This document shows positions 17,708 through 24,978 of a stretch of 64,000 nucleotides of DNA, one piece after another. Position 1 is the first letter of the stretch. Each line of letters starts with the position of its first letter. A model generated the notes under the pieces. The model did not search any database, was not told the origin of the DNA, and saw only the letters and a program-made list of their open reading frames with translations. This DNA comes from Bacillus_P idriensis_A. Its GTDB lineage: Bacteria; Bacillota; Bacilli; Bacillales; Bacillaceae. The stretch lies in assembly GCF_050483325.1 (NCBI RefSeq), contig NZ_JBCMYF010000007.1, positions 15,810-79,809 on the forward strand, read 5' to 3'. A program made the position numbers and the translations under genes.

Positions 17708-18745
17708 CTATGGATATAGCGGTGTGAGTTCAAGTCCCATTGTTTCTTCAAATCCATTCATCATATTAAAGTTTTGCACGGCCTGACCTGCAGCGCCCTT
17801 CATCAAGTTATCAATCACCGAAACGATTGTGACTCTTCCTGTCCGTTCATCAAAAGAAAGGCCGATGTCACAAAAATTGGAACCGAAAACCTCTTTTGTC
17901 GAGGGAAATTCTCCCTGCGGCCTGACTCTGACAAAATAGGAATCTCTATAATAAGCTTGATAGCATGCAAGTAATTCCTCTGAACTCATTTGTCCTTTTG
18001 TATCCGCGTAGATGGTTGCCATGATTCCCCTTGTCATTGGAACCAAATGTGACTGAAAGGTAATGGCCGATATGTTTTCATTCATCAGGTGGAGCGCTTG
18101 TTCAATTTCAGGAATATGCTGATGACCATTTACTTTGTAGATTTTCAGATTTTCATTAACTTCTGAGTAATGAACACCGATGCCGGCTTTTCGCCCTGCA
18201 CCCGATACTCCTGTTTTTGCATCAATAATAATGGAAGATTCATTGATCAAATGATTAGAGACAGCCGGCGCAAGACCAAGAATTGACGCTGTCGGAAAGC
18301 AGCCTGGATTTGAAAGAATGGATGCGTTCATAATGGCTGGTTTATTCAGCTCAGAAAGACCATAAACCGCTTCATCCACAATCTTCTGATCTGCAGCCTT
18401 TCGTTTATACCATTTTTCGTATAAATCAGAATCTTTTAATCTTAAATCTCCTGACAGATCAATGATCTTTACCTGCGCTAAGTTGATTTGCGGCAAAATC
18501 TCTGCAGCAGCTCCAGGCGGTGAGGCCATAAACAGGACATCAACCTCTTTGTCGATTGAGGCGCTGTCTATGCTGACAAGTACTTCATCACTTATCCCAG
18601 TCAAATGAGGATAAGATTCCCTGTATGCCTTTCCGTCTTCAGAAGATGTATATAAGATACATTTATCCACTTTTGGATGTTTTGTGAGAAGGCGGTATAA
18701 CTCATTGCCCCCATAGCCCGTTGCACCTATAATACCTACATTCAT
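17708..18745 (-). CDS. argC: N-acetyl-gamma-glutamyl-phosphate reductase ArgC
   Basis: 345 residues from ATG 18745 (AAAGGG eight bases upstream), the same length as B. subtilis ArgC; an upstream GTG at 18754 has no ribosome site. N-terminal Rossmann GATGYGGNELYRLL binds NADPH, and the catalytic Cys lies in SNPGCFPTASILGL (about 149). It reduces acetylglutamyl phosphate to the semialdehyde. First gene of the arginine operon, directly behind a strong sigma-A promoter. Confidence 0.97.
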   Translation of the reverse strand: MNVGIIGATGYGGNELYRLLTKHPKVDKCILYTSSEDGKAYRESYPHLTGISDEVLVSIDSASIDKEVDVLFMASPPGAAAEILPQINLAQVKIIDLSGDLRLKDSDLYEKWYKRKAADQKIVDEAVYGLSELNKPAIMNASILSNPGCFPTASILGLAPAVSNHLINESSIIIDAKTGVSGAGRKAGIGVHYSEVNENLKIYKVNGHQHIPEIEQALHLMNENISAITFQSHLVPMTRGIMATIYADTKGQMSSEELLACYQAYYRDSYFVRVRPQGEFPSTKEVFGSNFCDIGLSFDERTGRVTIVSVIDNLMKGAAGQAVQNFNMMNGFEETMGLELTPLYP

Positions 18746-18793
18746 TTGAATCACCCTTTAATTTATATCGTTCGTTTATTTGAATTAGTACCC

Positions 18794-18822
18794 ATTATAA
18801 TACTGCATAAAAATAAAATCAA
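18794..18822 (-). promoter_or_regulatory. Promoter of the argCJBD-carAB-argF operon
   Basis: Minus strand TTGATT (18822-18817), 17-bp spacer, TATAAT (18799-18794), about 50 bases before argC. The surrounding DNA is AT-rich and may hold ArgR boxes; I could not define one with confidence. Confidence 0.75.
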
Positions 18823-18995
18823 TTGTATATTTAGAAATTTTTCAGATTAATTGATTGTGTCCGGCTGCTCAGTGCGAGCTGATAGAGTTTAACGTATTTG
18901 ATCGGAGTGGCAACTTTATTAAAATTATATTTGTACCTTCTTCATGTCTTGGGGTTTGTGTACTCATTAAGGACACTTTTGGGGGTTTTAGCCGC

Positions 18996-19118
18996 GATTT
19001 TGGAATCATAGCATGCGGTTGTTTCCTCTTTTCGCGCTCATTTCATTGATTGTGGAATCATAGTACGCTTTTAATTCCTCTTTTTCGCGCTCTTTCAGTT
19101 GAATGCGGAATCATTCGG
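18996..19118. repeat. Tandem 52-53 bp repeat array, two units plus a partial
   Basis: Units begin at 18996 and 19048 and a partial third at 19101. Each starts GAxTxxGGAATCATAG and carries TTCCTCTTTTxCGCGCTC. The first unit contains GGAATCATAGCATGCGGTTG, nearly the same string as in the larger array at 21984-22256, so the two are related. The wider gene-free stretch 18846-19225 holds only this array and flanking AT-rich sequence. Confidence 0.75.
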
Positions 19119-19224
19119 CCACTCTTCATCATAAACTGATCTCCGGTTTTTACGGCTACAAGGATTCATTTAATATTTTGAGTCATCTATCAGTTTTTTC
19201 AGAAGTTATCTTATAAACGCTCGC

Positions 19225-19258
19225 AAAAAAAATCCCGGTCCTTTTAAGAACCGGGATC
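19225..19258 (-). terminator. Terminator after yitW
   Basis: Minus strand ATCCCGGT / ACCGGGAT stem with a ten-base loop followed by eight T residues, 10 bp past the yitW stop. Confidence 0.9.
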
Positions 19259-19266
19259 TAACTATT

Positions 19267-19578
19267 TCACTGTACACCTAATGCAATTTTTGCAATTCTG
19301 CTCATTCGGTCTTTTGTCCATGGCGGATTCCAGACAATATTTACTTCTGTTTCTTTAATTTCTGGAATATCACGCAAGGCTGTTTTTACTTGATCGATGA
19401 TTGTGCCTGCAAGCGGACAGCCCATTGAAGTCAGTGTCATTGTTACAATCGCAGTACCGTTCTCGTCAAGTTCCACATCATAAACAAGTCCCAGATTTAC
19501 AATATCAACACCAAGCTCAGGGTCAACGACAAGCTCAAGCGCTCCATACATATTTTCTTTAAGTGCTTCATCCATCAT
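19267..19578 (-). CDS. yitW: DUF59/MIP18-family iron-sulfur assembly factor YitW
   Basis: 103 residues from ATG 19578 (GAGGAG nine bases upstream; ATG 19575 also possible). Sequence features of the MIP18/PaaD/SufT family are clear: VVDPELGVDIVNLGLVYD near the N-terminus and the conserved Cys in LTSMGCPLAGTIIDQV, then VNIVWNPPWTKDRMS. Such proteins help mature Fe-S clusters; B. subtilis YitW is grouped with SufT-like factors. It stands alone with its own terminator, downstream of yitV on the same strand. The client proteins are unknown. Confidence 0.88.
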   Translation of the reverse strand: MMDEALKENMYGALELVVDPELGVDIVNLGLVYDVELDENGTAIVTMTLTSMGCPLAGTIIDQVKTALRDIPEIKETEVNIVWNPPWTKDRMSRIAKIALGVQ

Positions 19579-19630
19579 AATCAATCACTCCTCATAGCAA
19601 AGTATATCGAAACTAAGCAGCAACCTGAAA

Positions 19631-20410
19631 TTATTTGCTTTCAGTCAAGAAATCGGCAAACCAGTCGACGGCAGCAATCAGCCCTTCGCGTGAAACTTTA
19701 TGATCTGCATTGGTATCCGCAATAAATTTCAGATATTCGGGCTTTTCCTCATAGGACGATTTGATTTCCTCAAAGAATGTATAAGTCGGATCAAAAGGTA
19801 CAACCTGATCCTTTTTGCCGTGCCAGAATAATAATGGACGGGCTGCGAGCTTTTCTGTATGTATACTCAAATCATAAGCCTGCAGACTTAAGAAGTGCTT
19901 TTCAAGCTCTTCATCCGTCAGCGGAACTTTAATGCCCATCTTCTGTATATATTGTATTTGCTGACGGGAAAACTGTTCATAATAAGGACTTCCCATTAAG
20001 CTTGCAGCTGCTTTAATCCATTCGTATTGGGTCAAAGCACCAAGTGTCACAATACCGCCCATGGAAGTTCCTGCAACACCGATCTGATCGGGATCAATCA
20101 GTTTTTCATTTTCAAAATAGTCCTTAATGATCTGCAATTCATTGATTTCATTTATTACAATGCTCCAAAATTGCATATTTAACTCAAGTCCGGCAAGATT
20201 TTCGTTTCTTTCTCCGTGATGAAGGGCGTCCGGCAGCACAACACGAATACCTTTTTCAGCAAGCAGGTAGGCATAGTGCAGGTTATGTTCTTTCGCGCTT
20301 GTAAAACCGTGGATAAAAATGACAAACGGCGTTTTATCATTTTTGGCAGAATCCTTTACCACATGAAGTAATGGAATACCGGCTGCATTCATTTTTTCAA
20401 CAGCGATCAT
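19631..20410 (-). CDS. yitV: Alpha/beta-hydrolase esterase YitV
   Basis: 259 residues. Prolyl-oligopeptidase/dienelactone-hydrolase-like fold with an HGFTSAKEHN oxyanion region (about 34), nucleophile elbow GTSMGG (Ser about 117), a later Asp (WHGKKDQVVPFDP, about 199) and His in NADHKVSREG (about 238), a complete catalytic triad. No signal peptide, so cytoplasmic. GAGGGGG precedes the ATG. It is divergent from yitU and upstream of yitW, as in B. subtilis. Carboxylesterase activity is likely; the natural substrate is unknown. Confidence 0.85.
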   Translation of the reverse strand: MIAVEKMNAAGIPLLHVVKDSAKNDKTPFVIFIHGFTSAKEHNLHYAYLLAEKGIRVVLPDALHHGERNENLAGLELNMQFWSIVINEINELQIIKDYFENEKLIDPDQIGVAGTSMGGIVTLGALTQYEWIKAAASLMGSPYYEQFSRQQIQYIQKMGIKVPLTDEELEKHFLSLQAYDLSIHTEKLAARPLLFWHGKKDQVVPFDPTYTFFEEIKSSYEEKPEYLKFIADTNADHKVSREGLIAAVDWFADFLTESK

Positions 20411-20525
20411 GTTTTATGCCCCCTCTTTTTTATTATCATAAGTGTAACATGTAGACAATAATCTTGGAAAAAAGATACACTGATAATGGGACTTGTTTTT
20501 TATTTCAAAGAATAAAGGAGCTTCT

Positions 20526-21338
20526 ATGACAACAAAACCTTATTTAATTGCACTTGATTTAGATGGTACTTTATTAAAAGATGATAAAACGATTTCTGCC
20601 TATTCAAAAGAAATCATAAAAAAAGCAAAAGAAGCAGGACATGTTGTCTGCATTTCAACAGGACGCCCGTATCGTGCAAGCTCGATGTACTATGAGGAGC
20701 TTGGGCTCGATACACCGATTGTCAACTTCAACGGAGCATTTGTCCATCATCCAAAAGATGATCAGTGGGGAGCATATCATACGACTCTATCACTTGATGT
20801 TGTAAAGCAAATCGTTGAAGTGTGCGAAAAACACAACGTTAATAACATTCTTGCGGAAGTAATGGATCATGTTTATTTTCATTATCACGACGAAAAGCTT
20901 CTTGATATTTTCACAATGAACTCATCTGACATCACGGTAGGAGATTTGCGGAAAAATCTTGGGGATGATGTAACAAGTATTCTTATTCATGCAACTGAGG
21001 AAGAAGTGGACAATATCCGCAGGTATTTATCCGATGTTCATGCTGAGCTTGTTGATCACAGACGATGGGCTGCACCTTGGCATGTCATTGAAATCATCAA
21101 GCACGGAATGAATAAAGCCGTTGGATTAAAGAAAATTGCTGATTCGTACAACATTCCCGCCGAAAGAATTATTGCATTCGGTGATGAAGACAATGATCTT
21201 GAAATGCTTAAATACGCAGGGCAGGGTGTTGCGATGGGCAATGCCATACCTGAACTCAAGAAAGTTGCGAACAGAGAAACGAAAACAAATGAAGAAGATG
21301 GCATTGCCATTTATTTAAAGGACGCCTTGTCACTATAA
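20526..21338 (+). CDS. yitU: Cof-type HAD hydrolase YitU
   Basis: 270 residues from ATG 20526 (AAAGGAG five bases upstream). HAD motif I is DLDGTLLKDD with the nucleophile Asp, motif II is the ISTGRP Thr/Ser, motif III is the Lys near HGMNKAVGLKKIA and motif IV is FGDEDNDLEM. The Cof/IIB cap lies between. B. subtilis YitU is reported as one of the phosphatases acting on the riboflavin precursor 5-amino-6-ribitylamino-uracil phosphate; transfer of that role is by homology. It ends at a terminator whose loop includes the stop codon. Confidence 0.88.
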   Translation: MTTKPYLIALDLDGTLLKDDKTISAYSKEIIKKAKEAGHVVCISTGRPYRASSMYYEELGLDTPIVNFNGAFVHHPKDDQWGAYHTTLSLDVVKQIVEVCEKHNVNNILAEVMDHVYFHYHDEKLLDIFTMNSSDITVGDLRKNLGDDVTSILIHATEEEVDNIRRYLSDVHAELVDHRRWAAPWHVIEIIKHGMNKAVGLKKIADSYNIPAERIIAFGDEDNDLEMLKYAGQGVAMGNAIPELKKVANRETKTNEEDGIAIYLKDALSL

Positions 21339-21351
21339 AGGCGTCTTTTTT
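21319..21351 (+). terminator. Terminator of yitU
   Basis: GACGCCTT / AAGGCGTC arms followed by TTTTTT; the yitU TAA lies at the base of the right arm. Confidence 0.88.
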
Positions 21352-21447
21352 AGTGAAGATTACCATCCATATAACCGTGAGAGTTGAGACAAACTAGGAA
21401 GGACGCATCAGCAGCGTCAGCAATTAATCATTTAGGGGGAATTTCGC

Positions 21448-21597
21448 ATGAGCAGTAATAAATCTAAACGCTTTGTACAGCAAGGTAAAGATTCCGTTTC
21501 GAAACATGATGAACGTTTCCCTTATCACACAACAATGGCTGAGTCAGAAGAGCGCAAAGCTCAAATGGCAGACAAATCCTCTTTAGGAGGCTTTTAA
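21448..21597 (+). CDS. Small conserved hypothetical protein, 49 residues
   Basis: ATG 21448 has AGGGGGA at eight bases. The product is hydrophilic: MSSNKSKRFVQQGKDSVSK at the N-terminus, then HDERFPYHTTMAESEERKAQ and a glycine-rich end. No membrane segment or catalytic motif. Its last codons carry the AGGAGG that serves the next gene one base downstream, so the pair is translationally coupled. The position, between yitU and the ipi-like gene, matches that of yizC in B. subtilis, but I cannot tell which of the two small genes is the yizC counterpart. Size and composition recall small spore or stress proteins; that is a guess. Confidence 0.72.
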   Translation: MSSNKSKRFVQQGKDSVSKHDERFPYHTTMAESEERKAQMADKSSLGGF

Positions 21598-21598
21598 G

Positions 21599-21913
21599 AT
21601 GGGCAATCAACTATTTCAGGCAGCAAGAAAAGCCGTTGAAAAAGCAGGCGAGGTTTTAAGCGGCAAGATGAATGACGATCATAACAAGCATGATCATCAT
21701 CAGCAAAATCAATACAGCGGGCATGATGACAGTCAGCAAAATCAATATTCAAGTGAGCATCAGGGCCAAAATGGCGCACAGCACAGCCACCAAGGCGCAG
21801 ATGCGGATGCAAAAGCAAAAGCAGAAGGTGCACTCATGTCCGCCTTTGCAAATGCTTCTCCTGAAGAACAAAAGCAGCTGAGCGAGCTTCAGGACGAACT
21901 GAAGAATATGTAG
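21599..21913 (+). CDS. DUF3813-like small protein with His/Gln-rich centre
   Basis: 104 residues. The N-terminus MGNQLFQAARKAVEKAGEVL and the C-terminus AEGALMSAFANASPEEQKQLSELQ (quoted in part) are helix-forming and resemble the Bacillus DUF3813 family, usually about 70 residues. Between them lies a low-complexity insert of about 45 residues rich in His, Gln, Asn and Asp (HDHHQQNQYSGHDDSQQNQY) with an internal repeat QQNQYS. The insert accounts for the extra length. The ribosome site lies inside the upstream gene. Metal binding by the His/Asp tract is possible but unproven. Confidence 0.75.
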   Translation: MGNQLFQAARKAVEKAGEVLSGKMNDDHNKHDHHQQNQYSGHDDSQQNQYSSEHQGQNGAQHSHQGADADAKAKAEGALMSAFANASPEEQKQLSELQDELKNM

Positions 21914-21927
21914 CTAAAGTGAAAACA

Positions 21928-21963
21928 AAACCCCCTGGAAATCATTTTCGGGGGATTTTGTTT
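21928..21963 (+). terminator. Terminator after the DUF3813-like gene
   Basis: AAAACCCCC and GGGGGATTTT arms with a 14-base partly self-pairing loop, followed by a GTTTT tract. Confidence 0.65.
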
Positions 21964-21983
21964 TATGCTGGTAAGAGGAAATT

Positions 21984-22256
21984 GGTTGATTCCACCTTAA
22001 AGTGCAAAAACCAAAAAAGGTGGAAACAAAGCATGCGGTTGATTCCACCTTACAGGGCAAAAACCAAAAAGGTGGAATCAAAGCATGCGGTTGATTCCAC
22101 CTTACAGGGCAAAAACCAAAAAGGCGGAAACAAAGCATGCGGTTGATTCCACCTTACAGAAAAAAACCAAAATGGTGGAAACAAAGCATGCGGTTGATTC
22201 CCCTATACAAGGCAAAAACCAATAAGGTGGAATCATAGCGTGCATTTGATTCTGCA
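21984..22256. repeat. Tandem 51-53 bp hairpin repeat, five units plus a partial
   Basis: Units begin GGTTGATTCC at 21984, 22037, 22089, 22141 and 22192, with a degenerate sixth start near 22244. Each unit has arms GATTCCACCTT and AAGGTGGAATC (or AAGGTGGAAAC) around a loop ACAGGGCAAAAACCAAA, then the palindrome GCATGC. Middle units are nearly identical, outer ones diverged. Open frames across it on both strands exist only because unit length is near a multiple of three and are not genes. Confidence 0.9.
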
Positions 22257-22333
22257 CAATAAACAAATTTATAGAGGGTAATCAAAAACAACAATCTATG
22301 CGAAAACAGCCTAAATATATATTCTGATCAATA

Positions 22334-22359
22334 TAAAAAACTGCGGTTTTACCCGCAGC
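22334..22359 (-). terminator. Terminator of the BsuPI-like gene
   Basis: Minus strand CTGCGG / CCGCAG stem with a six-base loop and six T residues, 10 bp past the stop. Confidence 0.85.
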
Positions 22360-22367
22360 TTTTCACG

Positions 22368-22844
22368 CTATTCGGAAACTGTAAATTTCTGCTTTTGCTC
22401 AAGCCGTTTAACACCATCTGCTTTTCCGGCAAACATCACTGTTACTGTGTATTCACCTGCTTCAAGCTTTGTCCCGGCGCTTTTCATATCCCACGTTTCC
22501 TGATAGGTTTGGCTCTCGTGAGGGGGCAGGGTCATATATTGCAGGGCCTGTGTAAACATTCTGCCTTTGGAATACTTGTACACTTCTGCGCCACTCGGAT
22601 CTGTGATGATGATTTCATACTTTTGGCCGGATGAGAATTCGAAGTTTTTTTCTTCATCTGTATGATTTTTCACTGTGATGTTAATCTGAACAACTCCAGC
22701 ATCCTCTTTTGTCTCAACAGATAACTGCACACCTTTTGTCTCCACGTCACCTGACACCTCTTCCGCTTCATCCTTTTTTTCAGCAGTTTGACCGCAGCCG
22801 ACAAGAAATAATAAGCCCAGCATAATAAATACAAGCTTTTTCAT
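22368..22844 (-). CDS. BsuPI-domain lipoprotein (intracellular proteinase inhibitor-like)
   Basis: 158 residues from ATG 22844. The N-terminus MKKLVFIMLGLLFLVGCGQ has a lipobox LVGC, so the mature protein should be lipid-anchored on the outer face of the membrane. After an acidic linker, residues about 40-155 form an Ig-like beta domain of the BsuPI type (VQLSVETKEDAGVVQINITV; PPHESQTYQETWDM). In B. subtilis the syntenic ipi gene encodes a cytoplasmic inhibitor of the intracellular serine protease, without a signal peptide. This version is therefore either a relocalised relative or a different member of the family. It lies 14 bp after yitT, probably in one operon. Confidence 0.78.
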   Translation of the reverse strand: MKKLVFIMLGLLFLVGCGQTAEKKDEAEEVSGDVETKGVQLSVETKEDAGVVQINITVKNHTDEEKNFEFSSGQKYEIIITDPSGAEVYKYSKGRMFTQALQYMTLPPHESQTYQETWDMKSAGTKLEAGEYTVTVMFAGKADGVKRLEQKQKFTVSE

Positions 22845-22858
22845 ATCCTGCACGTCTC

Positions 22859-23701
22859 CTATTCTTTGCGGAAGAAACCAAAGATTCCTGTTGTTTGAAT
22901 GATGTTTGTAAATGCCTTTGGATCAACTTCCTTAATGATTTTTTCTAAATCATAAAGCTCATAGCGCGTGATCACAATCATCAGCATGTCCTTTTGCTCA
23001 TTAGTAAAAGCTCCTTTAGCAGGAACCAATGTAATGCCTCTAACCATTTTAGCATGAATTGCCTTTTTTAGATCATCCGCTTTTTTTGTAATGATCATAG
23101 CTGTCAATTTTTCATGGCGGGTATGAATGGCATCAATGACCCTTGTAGATGCGTACAGAGTGACAAGGGTATAAAGCGCTTTTTCCCAGCCATAAAGCAA
23201 TCCGGCTGTAAAAATGATAATTCCGTTTAAAATAAAGAAATAAGTGCCAACCGGTTTATCCTTCATTCTTGAAAGGATCATCGCTACAATATCAAGTCCG
23301 CCTGTTGATGCACCGTATTTAAGTGTAATACCTACACCGATCGCAACAATGACGCCTCCAAAGACTGCATTGAGCAGGATATCTTCTGATAATGGATATA
23401 AAGGGACAATCGATAAAAATAGTGTGGTCGCTGCTACACTAAGAACACTGTACAGAGTGAACGACTTCCCGACTTTCTGCCAGCCCAGAATTGCTACCGG
23501 AATGTTAAGCAAGAGCAGCAGGACCCCTGTGGATATGTATAAAGGTGTATATTCTTTAATAACACTTGATAAGAGCTGGGCGATTCCGGTAAAACCGCTC
23601 GCATAAACATCAGCTGGAATCATGAATAAATTCAGGCCGACAGCATTCAGCAGCGCTCCAAAAATAACGACAATCGCTTTTTTCACTTCTTCATAAACCA
23701 T
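22859..23701 (-). CDS. yitT: YitT-family membrane protein (DUF161/DUF2179)
   Basis: 280 residues. Five or so hydrophobic helices in residues 9-170 with the glycine-rich GVGITLKYGASTGGLDIVA typical of the YitT/YpjC/YqfU family, then a C-terminal soluble DUF2179 domain (about 215-275, KAFTNIIQTTGIFGFF). Members are integral membrane proteins of unknown transport or sensing role. The gene is divergent from degV (yitS) and upstream of the BsuPI-like gene, the same neighbours as in B. subtilis. Confidence 0.88.
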   Translation of the reverse strand: MVYEEVKKAIVVIFGALLNAVGLNLFMIPADVYASGFTGIAQLLSSVIKEYTPLYISTGVLLLLLNIPVAILGWQKVGKSFTLYSVLSVAATTLFLSIVPLYPLSEDILLNAVFGGVIVAIGVGITLKYGASTGGLDIVAMILSRMKDKPVGTYFFILNGIIIFTAGLLYGWEKALYTLVTLYASTRVIDAIHTRHEKLTAMIITKKADDLKKAIHAKMVRGITLVPAKGAFTNEQKDMLMIVITRYELYDLEKIIKEVDPKAFTNIIQTTGIFGFFRKE

Positions 23702-23899
23702 TTGCAGAAAATCCTCCCGGGCTATAAGATATTGATAGTATTTCTGATTTACCCCTATTTCTTGCAGATCAATACAAATATTGTCTATTTAGGGCAAACT
23801 AACTTTCTTTACTTCTTTTTGGCTAAGTGCTAATTTAGAACTATATATAAGGCTAAAATCCCGTTTTACGGGGAAAACCAGATGAATTGAGGTGTCAAA

Positions 23900-24760
23900 A
23901 TGACTGTACATATCATCGCCGACAGTGCAAGCGATCTGCCGCTTGAATTTTATGAGGAACACGGCGTAGCGCTTCTCCCTCTAGGTGTCCATATAGAGGA
24001 AAATGACTATCGCGATTTAGTCACGATTTCCCCTAAAGAAGTATATGACGCGATGCGAGAAGGGAAAATAGCTAAAACGACTCAAATCTCTCCACTTGAT
24101 GTAAAAGAGACATTTACTGAACTTGCGAAAAAACAAGTACCTGCACTATATGTTGCTTTTTCATCCGAACTCTCCGGAACCTATCAGACAGCTGTTATGA
24201 TCGGGAATGAAGTCAAAGAGGAATATCCTGACTTTGAGCTTTCCATCGTTGATTCCAAATGCGCTTCCCTCGGGCTTGGACTCGCAGTTAAACATGCAGT
24301 TGAGCTTGCCAGTAAAGGAATCACTCTACATGAAATTAAAGCGTCTGTAAAGGATTTTTGTGAGCATACAGAACACATTTTCACTGTTGATAACCTTGAA
24401 TATTTAGCAAGAGGGGGCAGAATCAGTAAAGCATCCGCATTTGTAGGCGGTCTTCTCAACATAAAACCTCTGCTTCATGTTGAAGACGGCAAGCTGATTC
24501 CTCTTGAAAAATTAAGAGGCAAGAAAAAAGTTTACCGCCGGGTCATTGAACTTATGAAAGAACGCGGCTCAGATCTTGAAAACCAGACAATCGCCATCAG
24601 TCATGGGGACGATATAGGCTCTGCGAGCGAAATAAAAGCCATGATTGAATCGGAATTTCACCCGAAAGAAGTATTTATCAACACCGTCGGCTGTTCAGTT
24701 GGCGCACATTCTGGACCAGGCACAATCGCCATTTTCTTTTTAAACAAACCGATCTCATAA
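23900..24760 (+). CDS. yitS: DegV-family fatty-acid-binding protein YitS
   Basis: 286 residues, the standard DegV length. Typical motifs: ADSASDLP at residue 8, SSELSGTYQTA about 88 (fatty-acid carboxylate site), VDSKCAS about 118, YLARGGRIS about 168 and GAHSGPGTIAI near the C-terminus. DegV proteins bind free fatty acids and, in Firmicutes, act as FakB partners of the fatty acid kinase FakA. This places it functionally near phospholipid synthesis; pairing with a FakA elsewhere is inferred. GAGGTG precedes the ATG. Followed by a 44-codon gene. Confidence 0.87.
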   Translation: MTVHIIADSASDLPLEFYEEHGVALLPLGVHIEENDYRDLVTISPKEVYDAMREGKIAKTTQISPLDVKETFTELAKKQVPALYVAFSSELSGTYQTAVMIGNEVKEEYPDFELSIVDSKCASLGLGLAVKHAVELASKGITLHEIKASVKDFCEHTEHIFTVDNLEYLARGGRISKASAFVGGLLNIKPLLHVEDGKLIPLEKLRGKKKVYRRVIELMKERGSDLENQTIAISHGDDIGSASEIKAMIESEFHPKEVFINTVGCSVGAHSGPGTIAIFFLNKPIS

Positions 24761-24810
24761 TATTATTCATACAGGGCAACATAAACTTATCTTTAAAAAA
24801 GGGAGTTTTT

Positions 24811-24945
24811 ATGATGCCGCATACGAGCGATAACGACAAAAAAGCAAAAGATAATAATGCCAAAGAACACGAAAGAAACATGATGCGCGAGAAAAACCGC
24901 CAAAAAGGCGAAAGACAATATTCTAAAAAAACAGATCATATATAA
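24811..24945 (+). CDS. Small charged protein, DUF3941-like, 44 residues
   Basis: GGGAG lies five bases before ATG 24811. The product MMPHTSDNDKKAKDNNAKEH... is almost entirely charged and polar (Lys, Asp, Glu, Arg, Asn) and ends QYSKKTDHI. It resembles the short Bacillus DUF3941 proteins as I remember them. No membrane segment. It follows yitS by 50 bp and precedes a bidirectional terminator. Function unknown. Confidence 0.72.
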   Translation: MMPHTSDNDKKAKDNNAKEHERNMMREKNRQKGERQYSKKTDHI

Positions 24946-24977
24946 AAAACAGCAGCGAAATTCGCTGCTGTTTTCGT
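24946..24977. terminator. Bidirectional terminator between the 44-codon gene and the chemoreceptor gene
   Basis: Perfect 12-bp stem AACAGCAGCGAA / TTCGCTGCTGTT with flanking A and T runs on both strands. Confidence 0.92.
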
Positions 24978-24978
24978 T

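Noticed and set aside
21919..22146. Open frames on both strands across the 22-kb repeat array
   Set aside because: They arise from the repeat itself (near-identical units) and have no ribosome sites or recognisable product.
21984..22256. CRISPR array at 22 kb
   Set aside because: Units are contiguous tandem copies without unique spacers.
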